From Diphasiastrum complanatum (Eukaryota > Streptophyta > Lycopodiopsida > Lycopodiales > Lycopodiaceae), in assembly GCA_029204225.1 (NCBI GenBank), contig CM055096.1, forward strand, positions 41,910,901-41,974,900: DNA of 64,000 nt, read 5' to 3'. A program made the translations under genes and the position numbers. Within the stretch, counting starts at the first letter, position 1, and every line of letters starts with the position of its first letter. Positions 22,781-53,762 of this stretch are shown piece by piece. The notes beneath the pieces are model-generated. The model saw only the letters and a list, made by a program, of their open reading frames with translations. It was not told the DNA's origin and did no database searches.

Positions 22781-24913
22781 TCAGCTTTGCTGGGCTTCTT
22801 TTGTGCATGCAAACCTCAATTTGTCCTTGAGCATCTTGATTTCTTCCTGATTTTGAGTAGCTTCTTTTTCCATCCTTAGTAACTGCTGCCGTAGAGCTTT
22901 CAGCCTCTCATCTTTGGCTCTCGTCTGCCTTTCCAAGGCAATCCGCTCATTCGAACGCCGCTGCTCCCACTCCGCTTCTTGCTGGCCCTTAATGTTCCGA
23001 ACCCAATTCTGTTCTCTTTGAGTATGGTCAATAAGATCTGGATCATAATGTTAAAGTGGAAAAGTATTAGCCGTTTTGTAGAGTGAGATAGCAAAGCACC
23101 ATAAGCCTCATGGATGTTCATTGTCATGGCCTTCATTTGTCAGAACAATACAGCATCAGGTATAAAATTCCACCGTTACTGCAAGGCAAGTTACAAGACC
23201 GATACTTACCTGATGCTCTGCTTGGATAAGCTCTTGAGGACGCCTGTGGTGAGATCCTTGAGCTGGTAAAATTTTTATGAAGATCACTTTGCAACAAGTC
23301 GATGGTAACTTTTGCAGCCCTATATAGCTTCTTCCATTTCTCCAGCTCCTGCTCCCTGTCATGCCCTCTCCCCATGTATTGCGTAAGCAGATCCTTTGTC
23401 ATTGAATGCTGAAGCCTGTTCACAGCCATTTCTGAGTCTCTTAGGTGCCTTACATTGTTAAGCTGACTTCCTTCGGTAACTTTTTCAAATGATGAACCTA
23501 TCGTGATGTCTTTGTACTTCCCGCTGTCTGTTAGCTTTTGTTCTTCATCGTTTATGCGTTGCGCAATGCTGCTTTCCTGCACGCGTACCTTTTCCTGGAA
23601 ATACTTGACTTGATTTTTTAGTTCCCTTATCTGTTGCTCATAAGTGGACCTCATTCTTTCTATCTCTGCACTTTGTAGCTTTTCAAAACCTGCAATTGCA
23701 CCCCGCTTTCCAGCAGATTTGTCAGTCTGGCTGCTTGTCCCTGGATTACCTATCTGGTTGGGTCTTTCTTCAGATATGTTTCTGGATCTTCTTTTCTCTT
23801 GGATTGTTCGTCTTCTTCTTGCAGCAGGGTCGATCTCCTCCGATGCTACCCTGTCTCGCCTCTGCATTCTTGACAGAATCTCTTCTCGAGATTTTTGTAG
23901 TTCATTCATTCTTTTTCTCAACTTTTTGTTTAAAGCTTCTCCTCTTCTAGATGCTCTGGTGATTGACGCTATTTTTTTTTTCAGCGATGATAGTTCTTCA
24001 AGAGCCAATTCAAGCTCAACCGCCGCCTCTCTTAACTTTCCTCTCAACCAGCTGACTTCTTCCACATGTCTTTTGAAGTCAGCTTCACGCTCTTCCACCT
24101 CCTGTGCAAGTCTCTTCCTTATATTTACAAAAGCCGCTTTTGCGGAAACGAGCTCTGCATCCAGCTCCGTCTTCTCCTGTCGTTGAAGATTTGCATCTTC
24201 GATCATTGCCATCATAAAAAAATCTTTTTCATGTAACGTTTCTTTAAGATCCATAATTGATCTGTCCTTTCTACGGCAATTGTTACATTCAGAGGGCATC
24301 GATCTGTATACGCTAATAGACGGTTTGTCAAACCTGTTCTGTTTTTTTACTGTATTCATCCTTTTCCTTTCATTTCCTCCCCGCTGTTCCTCCAGAACAA
24401 CAGATTCACCTACTTTTGAAATTTTCGTAACCTCATAATCTTCTCTTTGCCTCGATTCAGCAGCATCACTGTCTTCTTTTCCAAGGCGAAAGAACACATT
24501 TGACATTTCCGTCTTCAACTTCGACACAGCTTGATTCTCAGAAGGCTGAACAACTTCACCTCTTGTTTTTCCCTCTGAATGCTGTACTTTGTGAGCGAGG
24601 TCGCCTAATCGTTTCATGCCTTTTCTCAGCGTGGAAATCAAAACCTCGCGTTCAGCCTCTGGCTTGATAATAGGGTCGAGACGCACATCCTTGTGCTTGA
24701 GATGCGTCACTAAAGCTCCAAGTGCAGCAAATGATAATGCCACCTCTAAGTGTTCTTCTATGATCGGCCATACCTCCTCTTCTTTGGAAAAGAACTTAGA
24801 TAATAAGAGTCTTCCTGCTGGGAGGAAGATTTGCAAGATTGGTCATCTCGTCCAATCTGTCTGTCGAGGAATCATCTACGCTTTGCGTCGCACTGTCGAA
24901 CCAGCCTGCTCAT
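22781..24913 (-). CDS. Unrecognised coiled-coil protein, three-exon model
   Basis: The large exon 23210-24814 and final exon 22781-23037 join through a 172-nt intron (donor GTAAGT at 23209, acceptor CAG at 23038) that keeps frame exactly. The joined end reads KALRQQLLRMEKEATQNQEEIK and stops at 22781. A first exon 24880-24913 from ATG (MSRLVRQCDAK) fits by phase but needs a short 65-nt intron, so the start is uncertain; an acceptor CAGCAG at about 24815 is clear. That model gives 631 residues: an N-terminal hydrophobic/acidic part (EVWPIIEEHLEVAL), a CNNC motif, then long heptad-rich Glu/Lys/Arg coiled coils with a basic Arg-rich centre (AARRRRTIQEKRRSR). No enzyme motif is seen. A cytoskeletal, Golgi or nuclear scaffold role is possible but unsupported. 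Codon use looks like that of an intact host gene. Confidence 0.8.
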
Positions 24914-26592
24914 ACGATGGTTGCAGTGCTGAACCAACAATATGCTCTCATGATGTAAAATCATTGTTTGCGCCTCTATGCTTGGCATGAATGTCCTCAA
25001 CTTAAGCAGATTACAAAAACGGGAAATTATGTGAAGCTGTTGATATTCAGTAGGCAGGCATGTAGACATTTATTTATATTAAGGAATTTGCCAGTAAATT
25101 TAAACTTGCAGAAACATGTCCGAACGATTATGAATCTTAGATTTAGCATTTCTGATTTTGCTACTCCCTGCCTATCTCCATCCCGTTTGCGTTGCAATAG
25201 AGATGGAAAGTTAACCTCTAAATCAAGCTAGATCTCCGCGCTTGGGTTACTAGCCTACTTCGAAATTGCATATATCTGCTATGATTTCGTGCATTTTGAA
25301 AAAGAAACATGTTCTCATGGCTCTTAGAAGAATTAGCAATTCTCTGCGCCAGATTATCAAGACAGTAAGTAGCAATTCTCTTTGCCAGATTATCGAGAAT
25401 TACTAATTTCTGAAGTTTGGATGCTTCTAGACTTCTTCAATGGCTGATCAAATCTATCATAGTCTTCATACGATGATGACGATTCTGGGAAGAGAAATGG
25501 CACGAATTAACAGCAGTCGTATTGTCTAAAGACGACAGTGCTCGTGAATAGCGCCGTCAAGAGCAGCAGCATTACGAAAAGTCATTCTTAAGACTTGAAA
25601 GGACTAATAAGCATAAGATGTGTACTGAATAACACTCTAGCACTTTCCATTTCCTCAGCAGGCTGCGTCTTCTTTCGCTATTCGAGCAATTTAATCAAAT
25701 TCTTAGTCTGCATCTACTTTCATTATCTGAGAAACCAAAGTTTCTTGGATCTCAGGTTCTAGCCTCTCCTGGGAATCCAAGAAGCATTATCTGAGGAACT
25801 CAATCGAATTCTTAGCCACTAGACTGTTCCAATCATAGCACACCATGGACTTTTGGATACAGAACTCTACTTACCTTGCCATTAGCATCGATGCGAATGT
25901 ATACTCTGAAGCACTGCAGGCGTCGAAAGTGCTTGGCTATTCCAGAGAGAAAAAATGCTTAAACTATGCTTCAATTTGAGAAAACCAAAAGTTTGGCTGT
26001 CAGCAACCACTTATTACAAAACCAACCTCTTGTAGGGGACCCTCAGAGGTTTCACGGATGCACTAATTACGACTAGTCAGCCCTAGTGCATCCACAGAAC
26101 AGGAGCACTCATCGACAAGAGAGAAAAGTTTTTACTCGGATCCTAGAAAGGCAAGGTACGAGCAGAGACAAAAGTGAATTAGCAACTAGCGTGAAGGAAG
26201 AACCAAGAATCAACTCGTAGTCAACAAAGAGCTCTTAGTAACATGGCCCATGGTGCTTTCCAGTAGTAACTTGTAAGTAATCGCTACGGTTGAATCGGGA
26301 CAATAAGGCCATCAATAATGCATGCTGTGTTGCGCCATGAGGCACGATAGGAGCACAAATTAGAATTATGAGATGCAAGACAATTAGCATAAGAAAGTCG
26401 AACAAGAATCGACTCTTATTGGCGCTACGTTTGAAGCGGGGCAATGCGGCCATGAGCAACGTATGCTGCATTGCACAATATTTTTTCGATAAACTATACT
26501 GTGATCTATCTATATCTTTGATGTTCGTGGTGGCAAAAAAACCCCAGAAAGGAATAATTCTGCTTCATGTACACCTTATCTGCTAAATAATG
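24914..26592. other. Upstream/intergenic region with small repeats
   Basis: It probably includes the promoter of the coiled-coil gene, but no motif decides it. A 36-base-spaced tandem copy of AGCAATTCTCTGCGCCAGAT lies at 25335 and 25371. A further imperfect direct repeat of about 52 bases, beginning CGCTACGGTTGAATCGGG and CGCTACGTTTGAAGCGGG, lies at 26282-26333 and 26423-26475. Confidence 0.45.
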
Positions 26593-27002
26593 TCATCTTC
26601 TGAACAACCTTTTGCCACGAAGAGTTTCAGCATTATTAGGTGATTTTATTGTTGGGTTGCCGTCATAAGAGATTTTCATACTCGTACATCGTGAAAAATG
26701 CACTTTTGTCTTCTGTATGCGGAGAAAGAGGAAAATATAATTAGGTGCAACCTGTACCATATCCATGGCCCACAGCTTGTTGCATTGGTGATGCTTCACA
26801 GGCGTCGACGGCAACAACAAGCGTCGGTTCTCGTGACTGCTAGTAATTATCGCTCCTCTATATCCACATTCCAAGATCAATCCCATCTCTTCGACCACCC
26901 CTTCATTCCCATGTGTTTCCTTCCAAGCCACCAATTGCATCTCACATATTGCAACGTAGATTATCGCATCACCCCCTGCCTGCCCGTCCTCGTCCCCACC
27001 CA

Positions 27003-27003
<1 letters not shown>
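26593..27003 (-). CDS. Unrecognised 136-codon ORF
   Basis: It starts just downstream (minus strand) of a GA microsatellite, opens MGGDEDGQAGGDAIIY and has no recognised domain. The length is slightly above the random expectation for this DNA and there is no splice or homology support. A CT/GA-rich leader before an ATG can occur in plant genes, but this alone is weak. Confidence 0.18.

Positions 27004-27009
<6 letters not shown>

Positions 27010-27068
<59 letters not shown>
27010..27068. repeat. (CT)n microsatellite
   Basis: An uninterrupted CT run of about 58 bases. Confidence 0.98.
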
Positions 27069-27071
<3 letters not shown>

Positions 27072-27936
27072 CATGCATCATATCAAGATGCATAACTATT
27101 TGTTGTGCCACTTTTTGGAGAAGCAAAAGGAGCATTGGACAACACTTAGGTGCTCTTCAAGTTGAATTAAGGGAAGCTTAATTGGAGTTCTTGGTAGCTA
27201 GATATTCAACTCGATCTAAGTTTATGAGATATTCTTCAAGCAATCCAAATGTATTTCCAATCCAGAAATAAATCAGACCAAAAGCTCTATTGTATCCTAC
27301 GCACATATCCGTCTAAAAAAGATTCACCATGGATTGCAACTTATAAAGTGTCACAAATGACCAATAGTATTGGTGAATAAATTCATACTATCTGATTGCC
27401 AAACTAACTCAGAAGTATCGCCCTTGATTGGATTAGTTGGGCCAAATTTGGAAAACCTTGAATGTTGAGGTGCAGGCCTTTACACATATAACACCACATT
27501 CAATCTATTCTAAATCTTCCTACATTAATAAGTCGAACTCTAACAAAGACATTTTCTTAACTCATGATTAATTGTCAATACTCATCGATATGCCTATGTT
27601 TCGTTTTAAAATATTAAGTTCATGCTAAATAAGCTCATTCAAAAGCATACATACTGGATCCACACGATTGTGAGATTGCGCAAAAAAATCATGATCCCAC
27701 AAGGACTAAACACATAGCGTATCTCCACAAATCTCACACGATCTGTCTTGTAATCAACCTGACTGAGAATCTTGCTACTCAGTTAACTCCCAAAGAATTT
27801 TATTTCCCAAATATTGCCCTCTCTCAATTTATCAAACTTTAATCTCTATCCGAGATTAATTCAAAAAGAATATGTTATTACCGATGAATTTTTCTCTTTG
27901 TATCAACTTCTCATGGATCCCAGTTCCCCACTAAGA
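27069..27936. other. Intergenic, no gene seen
   Basis: AT-rich DNA without ORFs of note. Traces of the gypsy fragment at 27937-28065 may extend left to about 27790, but they are not readable. Confidence 0.3.
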
Positions 27937-28065
27937 TCAGCTTGATTGACTCACCCGGCCAGGAAAGTCTTTCCTATGCTCACCTGGCTGGGTCAAGATT
28001 ACTCCTAAAGCATACTTCGATGTGTCGATATGCGCATGAAACTTATTTGTATGACGATTCACCCG
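27937..28065 (-). pseudogene. Ty3/gypsy RNase H scrap
   Basis: The minus strand reads FHAHIDTSKYALGVILTQPGE, the first strand and Asp of gypsy RNase H. Sequence on either side cannot be aligned by eye to RT or the rest of RNase H. Call rests on this one block. Confidence 0.5.
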
Positions 28066-30484
<2,419 letters not shown>

Positions 30485-31443
30485 GTGGTTCCATTCCTAT
30501 ACTTGCCTATTTTCCCGAGCAATACCCTAGATTATATTATATCTGTATATGAGAGCCTCTTTGATTTTTCTAAAATATGTGTGTGTGTTTGGGGTTTGGA
30601 GCTCGGTGGGTTTGTGTGGCTGATTTGGATGGGCAAGATCCCAAATCCAAGATCACATGTGCTAGGGTTATTTCCGCGGCGGTCACTTTGGAAACACAGG
30701 GTAGATTGTCGTTCACAGGGGTTAAGCGTGTACCAATGACGGTAAGCTACATCATTCTTGGATAATTAATCCCCAGGGACACATTGTAAAAGTCATTGAA
30801 ACTTTAGGACTTCCTTGAGTCTTTCACTTATAGTAGAGAATGTGTGAGTACCGGCTAGCTCACCCAACCTCTTATACCTTGAATAGTCCATAGGATCGAG
30901 GCCTCATTATGACATATAAAGTGTTCAAATTTTCGGCTTTACGTTAGTCTTTCATTTTTCACTAGAGAAGGCCATAGTACCGCTCCCGAGCTTGCAAAGT
31001 TCTTGAATCTTGAAAGTTTCGAGCCTTAAAGGTTTTCTTCTTCTCAGATTAAGCATGGGCTTTCACTTTTCTATGCGACAGTTTTCTTTCTACTATAAAT
31101 GTTGCACCTAAGATTTATTTCACTATTTAATACAGGGCATTGCAGCCATGCCAATGCCTTGTCAAAAGTTGTCACCACGAACAAAGAGTTTATGCTTTAT
31201 AATTTCCTTGGAATTATAGAGGGCAAGGTTATGACATCCTTGTTTGATATATGCTATGTCGCTCTAGTTACTAGGTATCTATCATCCAAAGCTGGGCTAC
31301 CTCTTGTAGCACCCCCCGAGCAGCTAGAGCGGCGAGGGTGGCTACAGCAAGTAGAACATCGTTGGATGGCGAATACCATACGTAGCAGTTGCAGATCTAT
31401 GGTGGAGATTAAAAACCTTTCAGTAGCCCGTGTTGTGCCTTAA
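30485..31443 (+). other. Unrecognised candidate exons
   Basis: 30577-30740 encodes RWVCVADLDGQDPKSKITCA and onward, and ends in VKRVPMT at a good donor (GTAAGC). 31135-31443 starts after TTTAATACAG and is open for about 100 codons. The two do not join in frame by this donor/acceptor pair. It could be a decayed or unknown gene; evidence is slight. Confidence 0.18.
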
Positions 31444-34400
31444 AATGGGGTTGTTCTTAGCCAACCAAATGATGCCATGTGTCCAATATAATTCCTCACA
31501 AATGCTACACACACATAACTTCATTCATTGCTCTCTCCTATGAATTTGATATTTGTATCTATGCACTTTGTTTTATTAAATTCAGAATAAAGTCTTGGGT
31601 CAGGGCTTTATGCCCATGAGGACCATGCTTGAGGGTAGGGCGTGAAGGGGTAAGCCCCAACCTAGGGCTTTAAATGACATAAACATCATATTGCCTTGCC
31701 CGGGGAGATTGCCTGAGCATTTACGAGCATAACGCCCTTCCCAAGTGTTACAACTCTATAAGATAAAAACTTAGAAAACCACATCATAAACAAGGGCTAC
31801 AATGTCACTCTATACAATTATAAAGTACCTTTTGGAAATAACTTATATGCAGTGTTGTATAGTATAGTACAAGTTTCTAGTGCACCAGGGCGTTGTAGTG
31901 TTGCATTGAATAGAATAGTTATTATTGTGATCACATGTATAATAGTGTTTCATAATGGCCACATTTCTCAACGTGCATGTGATAGGGGATTGAAAATTTG
32001 TGAGACTTGGATAATTGTGAGTTTCTCTAGTGTTTTTGGGTTGAAATCATAAGTAGTCATGATCAAACAATAACAAAATAAAACAACACAATACCTACTA
32101 CAATAAACTAGAAATCAATGTCCACATCACATAAACCATGGAGCATACAATTTTGACCTTTTCTTTTTCCTCTAGGATTTCATCGACATTAAAGTAGCTA
32201 TTTTATCATTGCACCCATCCTTCAACCACCTCCAATTTATGATCCTTGTGCTCACCCATAAAAACTTCTGGGGGATATGGTAGTTGATTGGTTGATAAGC
32301 TCTTGTTCTTGTTCTATTCGTGCAGGTGCCGGTTTGTTTACCCCTAGTTTTATTAACATCATACATTTCAATTAAACTTTGCTGAATTACAACAAAATCA
32401 AGCTTGTAATAGATACCACACATCAATTTGATGCTTCTCTACATGAATGGTTTGCAACGTATCGTTCAAATTCGTTGCAAAGTTTATACCCTATAGAAAA
32501 GGCCAAAATTTTTAATTAGCTACTTTTGTCAATTCTTTCAATATTTATATTTTCAAATCTTATGACACATAAAATTGCATCATAAATAATATCCATACAA
32601 GATTCAAAAAAATAGCAACAAAAAAACAAATTTTAAAGGTGAAAATTGCTTGAACAAAGAAATCTAGTTACAATTCACTACTCAATAAAACATCGATTCA
32701 AAAAACCCAAAAGTTGTGTTTATATAGTCCTTTGCTAGGAAAGCAAAACCAAATTGAGTATTTTACGACAAAATTAAACTTATAGGAGGCTAAAACTTTG
32801 TTAGACACTCTTTGGGAAGTGTGAATCACATTTCTGAAAAGTTTACAAACTCCATACATCATCAAGTCAAATTTTACAAATCTTTTTGATTTCAAATTTT
32901 AGAAGAGCAAATTCAACGTAATAGCTATATGGTTACAGTCAAAGTAAATGAAAATCCCAATATGATCACCCAAATAGGAAAATGCTGCAAGAGAATGAGT
33001 TGTGGCAAGAACCACCTAACCAGTGGTGTAACGAATCATTTTACTCCATGAAGTGAAAAAGCATGATCTTCCTTGCCTGTCATCAACATATTAACCTCCC
33101 TTCCGTATATTGTTTACACAACATTCCAATTTGGTTGTGCCTCATTTGCCATGAAACCCAAAAATGTGATTGGTTTATCCATGTGGTCGAACATGACGTG
33201 GTTAAGCAATAGTTGCACATCTTAAACTTTCATGTCACAAATAGTTATAGTTTGCATTAATTGGTTCCTACAAATGAAATTTTTGACCAAGATGAACAAG
33301 AATACATGTCTTGCAAATCAATTGATTAGAAAGAAAGAATCCTTGTGTCATAAACATGGGCCGCCATAGTGACTGAGTCTTCGTTCAAAAAATAGGATCA
33401 AAGTAGCACTAGGACTTGTCAATCACTAGGACTTGTCAATCTTATTTTCTTATCACATCTTCTTTACAATTTCCACTCTAGTTGTCCTGTTTAATTTGTT
33501 TTTGTAAGCTGTATACAATTAAAACACAAGACTGAAAAAAATTGGATGTGTTTTTCAACATTGCCAGATCACATACATAACAGTGAATAAACTTTTCAAG
33601 TGCAGAGTGGAGTTAAGTTAATCTTGGAGGTGTATGATCTCTTTAACATTAGAACCACATCAATTAGAAGAGCATAGAAATGACAATCTAGCACATGCTT
33701 TGTCACTATCTGTGAACTCATGTTTGTTAGTTAGAATACTTTTCAGCGCTGTGATTTAGAGAGTGTCCTTCCACTTTGCTCTTATACAGAGGAGGTAGTT
33801 CTTCCTCTTGGAATTTTCTGCTACAAACTGATCAATATCTCTTCCAAGAATGCTAATGTTTCTCCTTGACTCTGTCTTCAGTCTCCTTTGCCACGTGGTT
33901 TATGCAATGGCTGTTATGATTGCTCTTTCATCCAGTTATATGAACTGTTAATAAATACTCGTTGTACATTTTTTTTTATGATAGTGTTGCATCCTTGTAT
34001 AAGGATCAAGTGAATGCTGTTAAGCTGGTAATCTATAGCCCCTTCTTTTTCTGGAACTACTTACAATGTCTGTACAAAACTTCTACTGAGCAGGAATTTC
34101 AAATCCAACTCAGCCTATTCGCTGTTTTCTTTCCTTTTTGTGCACTTACATACAATCTGATTATTCTTCCTTGAAAAAAATTACGACCATAACTATAATT
34201 TCTCAACCAAAACTAAATAAATGCAGGTTCAGCGTTGAAAGTAGAAAGAGTATATTGCATCATGGCTATGATAGCTGCTAATTTATTCCACATCCCAGGT
34301 TCAAAATCTGTTCAAATAAGCTGTAATTTCCTAGCAAAGATAACAAATGACACAGAAAAACAATTCTGCCAGCCATTTGCCTGGCTTTCATCCGTCTATT

Positions 34401-35101
34401 TGCAGTAATGGCCCCTCCAGCTGGGACAGTGGCCTACGCCTGGAGGGATAGTTGGTCAAAGCTAAAGGAATCCTCAAAGCACCCGAGGTTTGGTCGTTTG
34501 GTTACTTAAATCTTTGCCAAATTTCTAGGATTTAGAAAGTTAGTTGCTAAATAAGTTCCACTCAAAGCTACCCCAACAACAATTAACAGAAACTTTTCTA
34601 TAAAATCTCAGTATTGCTCAGAATGTTGTGACATTTGCTACGACTGTTCTGCAATGAAGATGTGAACTCCCATACAAAGAGGCAAACAAAATATACTACC
34701 TAATATGATTTTGCAATTTCGAAATCAGATAAAATACATTCTATAACAATGAGCCATGATTAACTTCCAAAACATTAATTTGAATCTATCAGGCAAAGAA
34801 AGTCTGGACCATATGAGCCTGATATTTACGCGAGTTATGGAATATCACGAACATTCCATGCAACTATGTTTCCATAAAAAACATGATGTGAGCACAGCAT
34901 CTTCACGCCAGTTTTTTTCATTCATCCAAAACCTTAAAGTGAGACTAAATGTAATATGAGTGCCATCAAATTTTTGAGAAGTGAACTACCACGGCATTGT
35001 TAATCATCTGGAGTTCACAATGCTCGTTACGTACATCATACAACCTTAAATAAGTGGCACTTGGATCATAGTCTCCTGGTCGTTTGAATCAAACATCCAT
35101 C
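31444..35101. other. Intergenic, downstream of the splicing-factor gene
   Basis: No coding signal over 3.6 kb. A 17-base tandem duplication (CTAGGACTTGTCAATCA) lies near 33409. Confidence 0.4.
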
Positions 35102-35107
35102 TTTATT
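35102..35107 (-). terminator. Candidate polyadenylation signal of the splicing-factor gene
   Basis: Minus-strand AATAAA, about 320 bases beyond the stop codon at 35429 and the first such hexamer after it that I found. Confidence 0.4.
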
Positions 35108-35428
35108 GAACTAAAAGTTTACTACTATCAGTGCGTTCCAAGTTTGCAACATCAATATTGTGTTCAAATACATAGGCCTGCCCTAGGACCCCACATTTTA
35201 CATTGAATGCAGATTAATGCTCTCAAACGATTTTATCACTGGTACACATAGATACACTGAAAGATATTGCTTGTGTGTTGTCAAAAAATGGTTTGCCAGT
35301 GATTAAATTGACACAACAGAATTGCAGGTCATCCTTACACCTGAATCTGAATGGCAACTTTGAAAATGGATCCAAGAACAAAGCTGAAATCTACTGTGAG
35401 CTTGAATAGCGGAACTTTGTACTTGATA

Positions 35429-50562
<15,134 letters not shown>

Positions 50563-52384
50563 CTGCAGCATTACAAGATATCAAAAACGAGGTGTTCGTC
50601 AGAATGATGCTTCAGTTGATATAAGTAGCTAATTTAATTTAGCTACAAACACTAATCCTAACATCCATAGAAGGCATACATCTACCCTCAAGCCAAATGA
50701 AGTTGAGATTCCAACTACTCATTTCAAAAAAAGTCAAAAACTTCTGCAATCAAGCATCCACTTGTATTTAAAATGGACAAAAGCTTGCTCTCAGCTTAAG
50801 TAGCACAAATGTGATCAAGAGAACCTTGATTTACTCGATTTACAATTGACAAAGGTTTGCAACTTTGGATTGAGCTTGCTTGCAGAAAAAAGCCCAATTT
50901 AAGATCTTCCACCTGAAACATATGCTTCTATTGCAGCATAAAAAAGAGCAAACACACCGAATCTTGTGATACAGTAGATAGAGGATCCAACTGCACACAG
51001 AAACCAATATCTCCCACTGCCAGAAACGGTACCTAGTTAGAGTCAACAGATACCTGCAAACAGAAAATCCCAATCCCAAAAGTGTTGTACCTACAACAAA
51101 ACCTCCCGGCGATAAGCCCCTGTTAAGTTCAATTCAATGTGACCAGAAGCGCATAATAAATAGATCAACCCGTCCTGCAAATACAATGGGCATCGATGGA
51201 CTTACAATCAGCAGCCAACCATCTATCAACTATACATAGAGGACTTTCTCTTCAATATAAAGCAACATGAAGAATAAGAAGGTCCTCCAATCTACTAATA
51301 CAACACAAAAAAAAGTCCATCTTCCACAAAATACTTCATTTAAATATAAACAAATGCCTCTTTTTTGATAGGAACACATATGAAGATTTGGGTTTTAAAC
51401 ATAAACTACTTATTGTTCAAGGCTAAATATCTGGAGAAGTGAAAAACCAATTGCATTGATATATGAAACTCTTAGGTATTAGGATAACAAAGACAATAAA
51501 TACGTCTTGATTAACCGAGAATCAGCAGAATGCACATACGATGCAAAGCAAAGACCATGAGGGCTGGGACACAATTTATTGAAAGACTACCATCTAAAAT
51601 CTGTTAAAAATCAAAGCATGTAGCATTCATACACCACATTAGAGAATAGGGAGAGAAAACATGTGTCAGAGAATTGCACAATAACAATCTGAGAATGGAA
51701 GGGGGAAATGAGATACCAATTTTCTCTGAGTGTCTCTACATAATTGGACCTATGGTACAGCAATCCTTTTACATCATTCAGCTCTTGGCCCTTCATGTCA
51801 TTTATTGTTCCACACGCTACAAGCACTATTAAAACATTACGATATTAGCATGACCAATTACGACACTGAGATAGCCTGAGTGCCTACTGATGTAGTACCA
51901 TATCGACTACTCCTGCGAAGTCATTATAGATCCATCATGGATGTGAAGCAAACAGAAGTACCAAAAATAGCAATCCTCCAAGCTTCAACAATCTCCCCCA
52001 AGTTCCAACCATGGGAATTTGAGTATGGGAATCTTCCAACAATCTCCTTCATCTTGTAGAAGGATAACACACCGTGCACACAAAAGAACTCAGAAACAAG
52101 GCTACTTCAGCAATGAGGCACACCACTTCTTCCATATCATCCCTGATTTTGAGCATCTTAGCCTCTTCACTTTGAAAGGATTTGGACCCTTCACTAGAGG
52201 GTTTGGCACTCTTAAAGGGTCATCTTTTTACCCAAAGAAAAATCCTTTGCTCCAAATTCTACTCTCATGTACTGCTGGCCAGCTCCATCGGACCATCTTC
52301 TTGTTACAAAAAATGTTCAATTAGTACTTCTCTAATGTTTTAGTTTATTATTAGACTTCCACTATGCTCATGACATAAAAGGAA
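50563..52384. other. Upstream intron DNA of the splicing-factor gene, no exon seen
   Basis: I searched the minus strand for the exon that should precede ISLKADERN and for an Arg/Ser-rich exon and found neither. The previous exon must be farther upstream or outside the window. Confidence 0.45.
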
Positions 52385-52875
52385 AACGTGTGGTACAGGT
52401 ATATATGCCTTCAAGTAACACAGGTGAGATAAAGAATGTCTTGTATGTTCCTGGTTTAAAGAAGAATCTACTTTTAGTTTCAGCTTTCACTAAGTAGAAA
52501 ATGATTGTTACATTAAACGAGAAACAACGTCTCATTAAGAATAATAAGAAGAATACGAAGTCATAATTGAAGGAGTACTTTTAGAAAAAGCTCTATCATT
52601 TGCATGCTTCCATTATTGAGCAGAGTACTTACGTAACTGAAATTGCTACTGAGTAAATTGCGGATGGACACTTGAATTATCAAAGTTTACAAGTGTTGAA
52701 GAAAAGCAATATGGTTATTGGTCTTCCACACATTGTTCCTTCTAAAAAATGTCTGCGAGGGATGTATTATGGATAAACATCATCCTCAAAATTTTCAAAA
52801 GAGCACCCACCTATCAAGCCAAAGATTTTAGAACTTGTTCACATACATCCAATGTTGCACGTTCCATTCTGAAAC
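52385..52875 (+). pseudogene. Ty1/copia remnant H: protease end and GAG-pre-integrase
   Basis: The plus strand, with stops, reads NVLYVPGLKKNLLLVSAFTK, then KMIVTLNEKQRLI, and later DGHLNYQSLQVLKKSNMV, VIGLPHI and PKILELVH. These are the protease C-terminus, zinc-binding pre-integrase region and integrase start of copia. It ends at about 52870 with no LTR. Confidence 0.8.
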
Positions 52876-53353
52876 ACAATCCGGGAAATCCCATTAGGGT
52901 TTCCAGAAAGCAAATTCACTAATCTAGTTTGCTCGGAGTTCGAAGAGGCGTGCGGTCCAATTTTGGGCCATTAAGTGATTATTTATCAAACATCTCTATT
53001 TCTATATTTTTTAGAAATGAAATCACATGGAACTGTTTTGAATGACAACAAACTGACAACAATTATGAAGCACAAGCACCTATCTCAGAGCTTGTAAAAA
53101 AAACGTGAGTCAACTCAACGTGCTCAACAAAATGCGAGTACATTATACAGTGGCAACAGTAACCAGGGATCTATAATTTACAGATCAATATGGCTCTAGC
53201 CTCTATGCAATGTTATTTTTGCCTCTATCCAGTTTATCAATACATTGTTCTTCTAATGCATGCATTGATGATTTCCGAGTTCATTTTATACTAACTAAAC
53301 TATCCAAAAAAAAAAAAATATTGGCCATTAGTCTTTTTCCCATATATATATAT
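52876..53353. other. Non-coding gap before hAT2
   Basis: AT-rich; no gene. TA-repeat DNA (CATATATATATAT) abuts the hAT2 end. Confidence 0.35.
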
Positions 53354-53762
53354 CATAGGTCCCGCGGTACTGGGTACTGCGGATCCCGGTACCGCAGGAC
53401 TATACTGGTACCGCGGTACCACAATATAATAATATATATAATATTTAATATTTTTTTTTAATTTTTTTAACCTAAACTACCCGCCCCCCTCGCTTCTTCT
53501 CTCCCAGATTTTTTTCAGCCCATCGCTGCCCTGCCATCGATTCTGGTTTTGCTGCCCTGCCTTCACTCGCCCCTCTTCTGATTTGCATCGCCATTCGCCC
53601 ACAAACCGCCCTGCCTTGCATCTGATTTGCCTCTCCCTGCCTTCGCTGCCTCGGCCCATTTTCAGCGTCTCTCCAACATTGAACCCTGCTGTTTTTTTTC
53701 CAGCTTTCCATTCTTCCAGTTGTAGCTTCATCTGCATTTGTTCCCTACCTTTCTCCATCACA

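Noticed and set aside
23644-24186. 180-codon plus-strand ORF
   Set aside because: Antisense shadow of the coiled-coil exon, whose minus-strand frame is longer and has matching splice sites.
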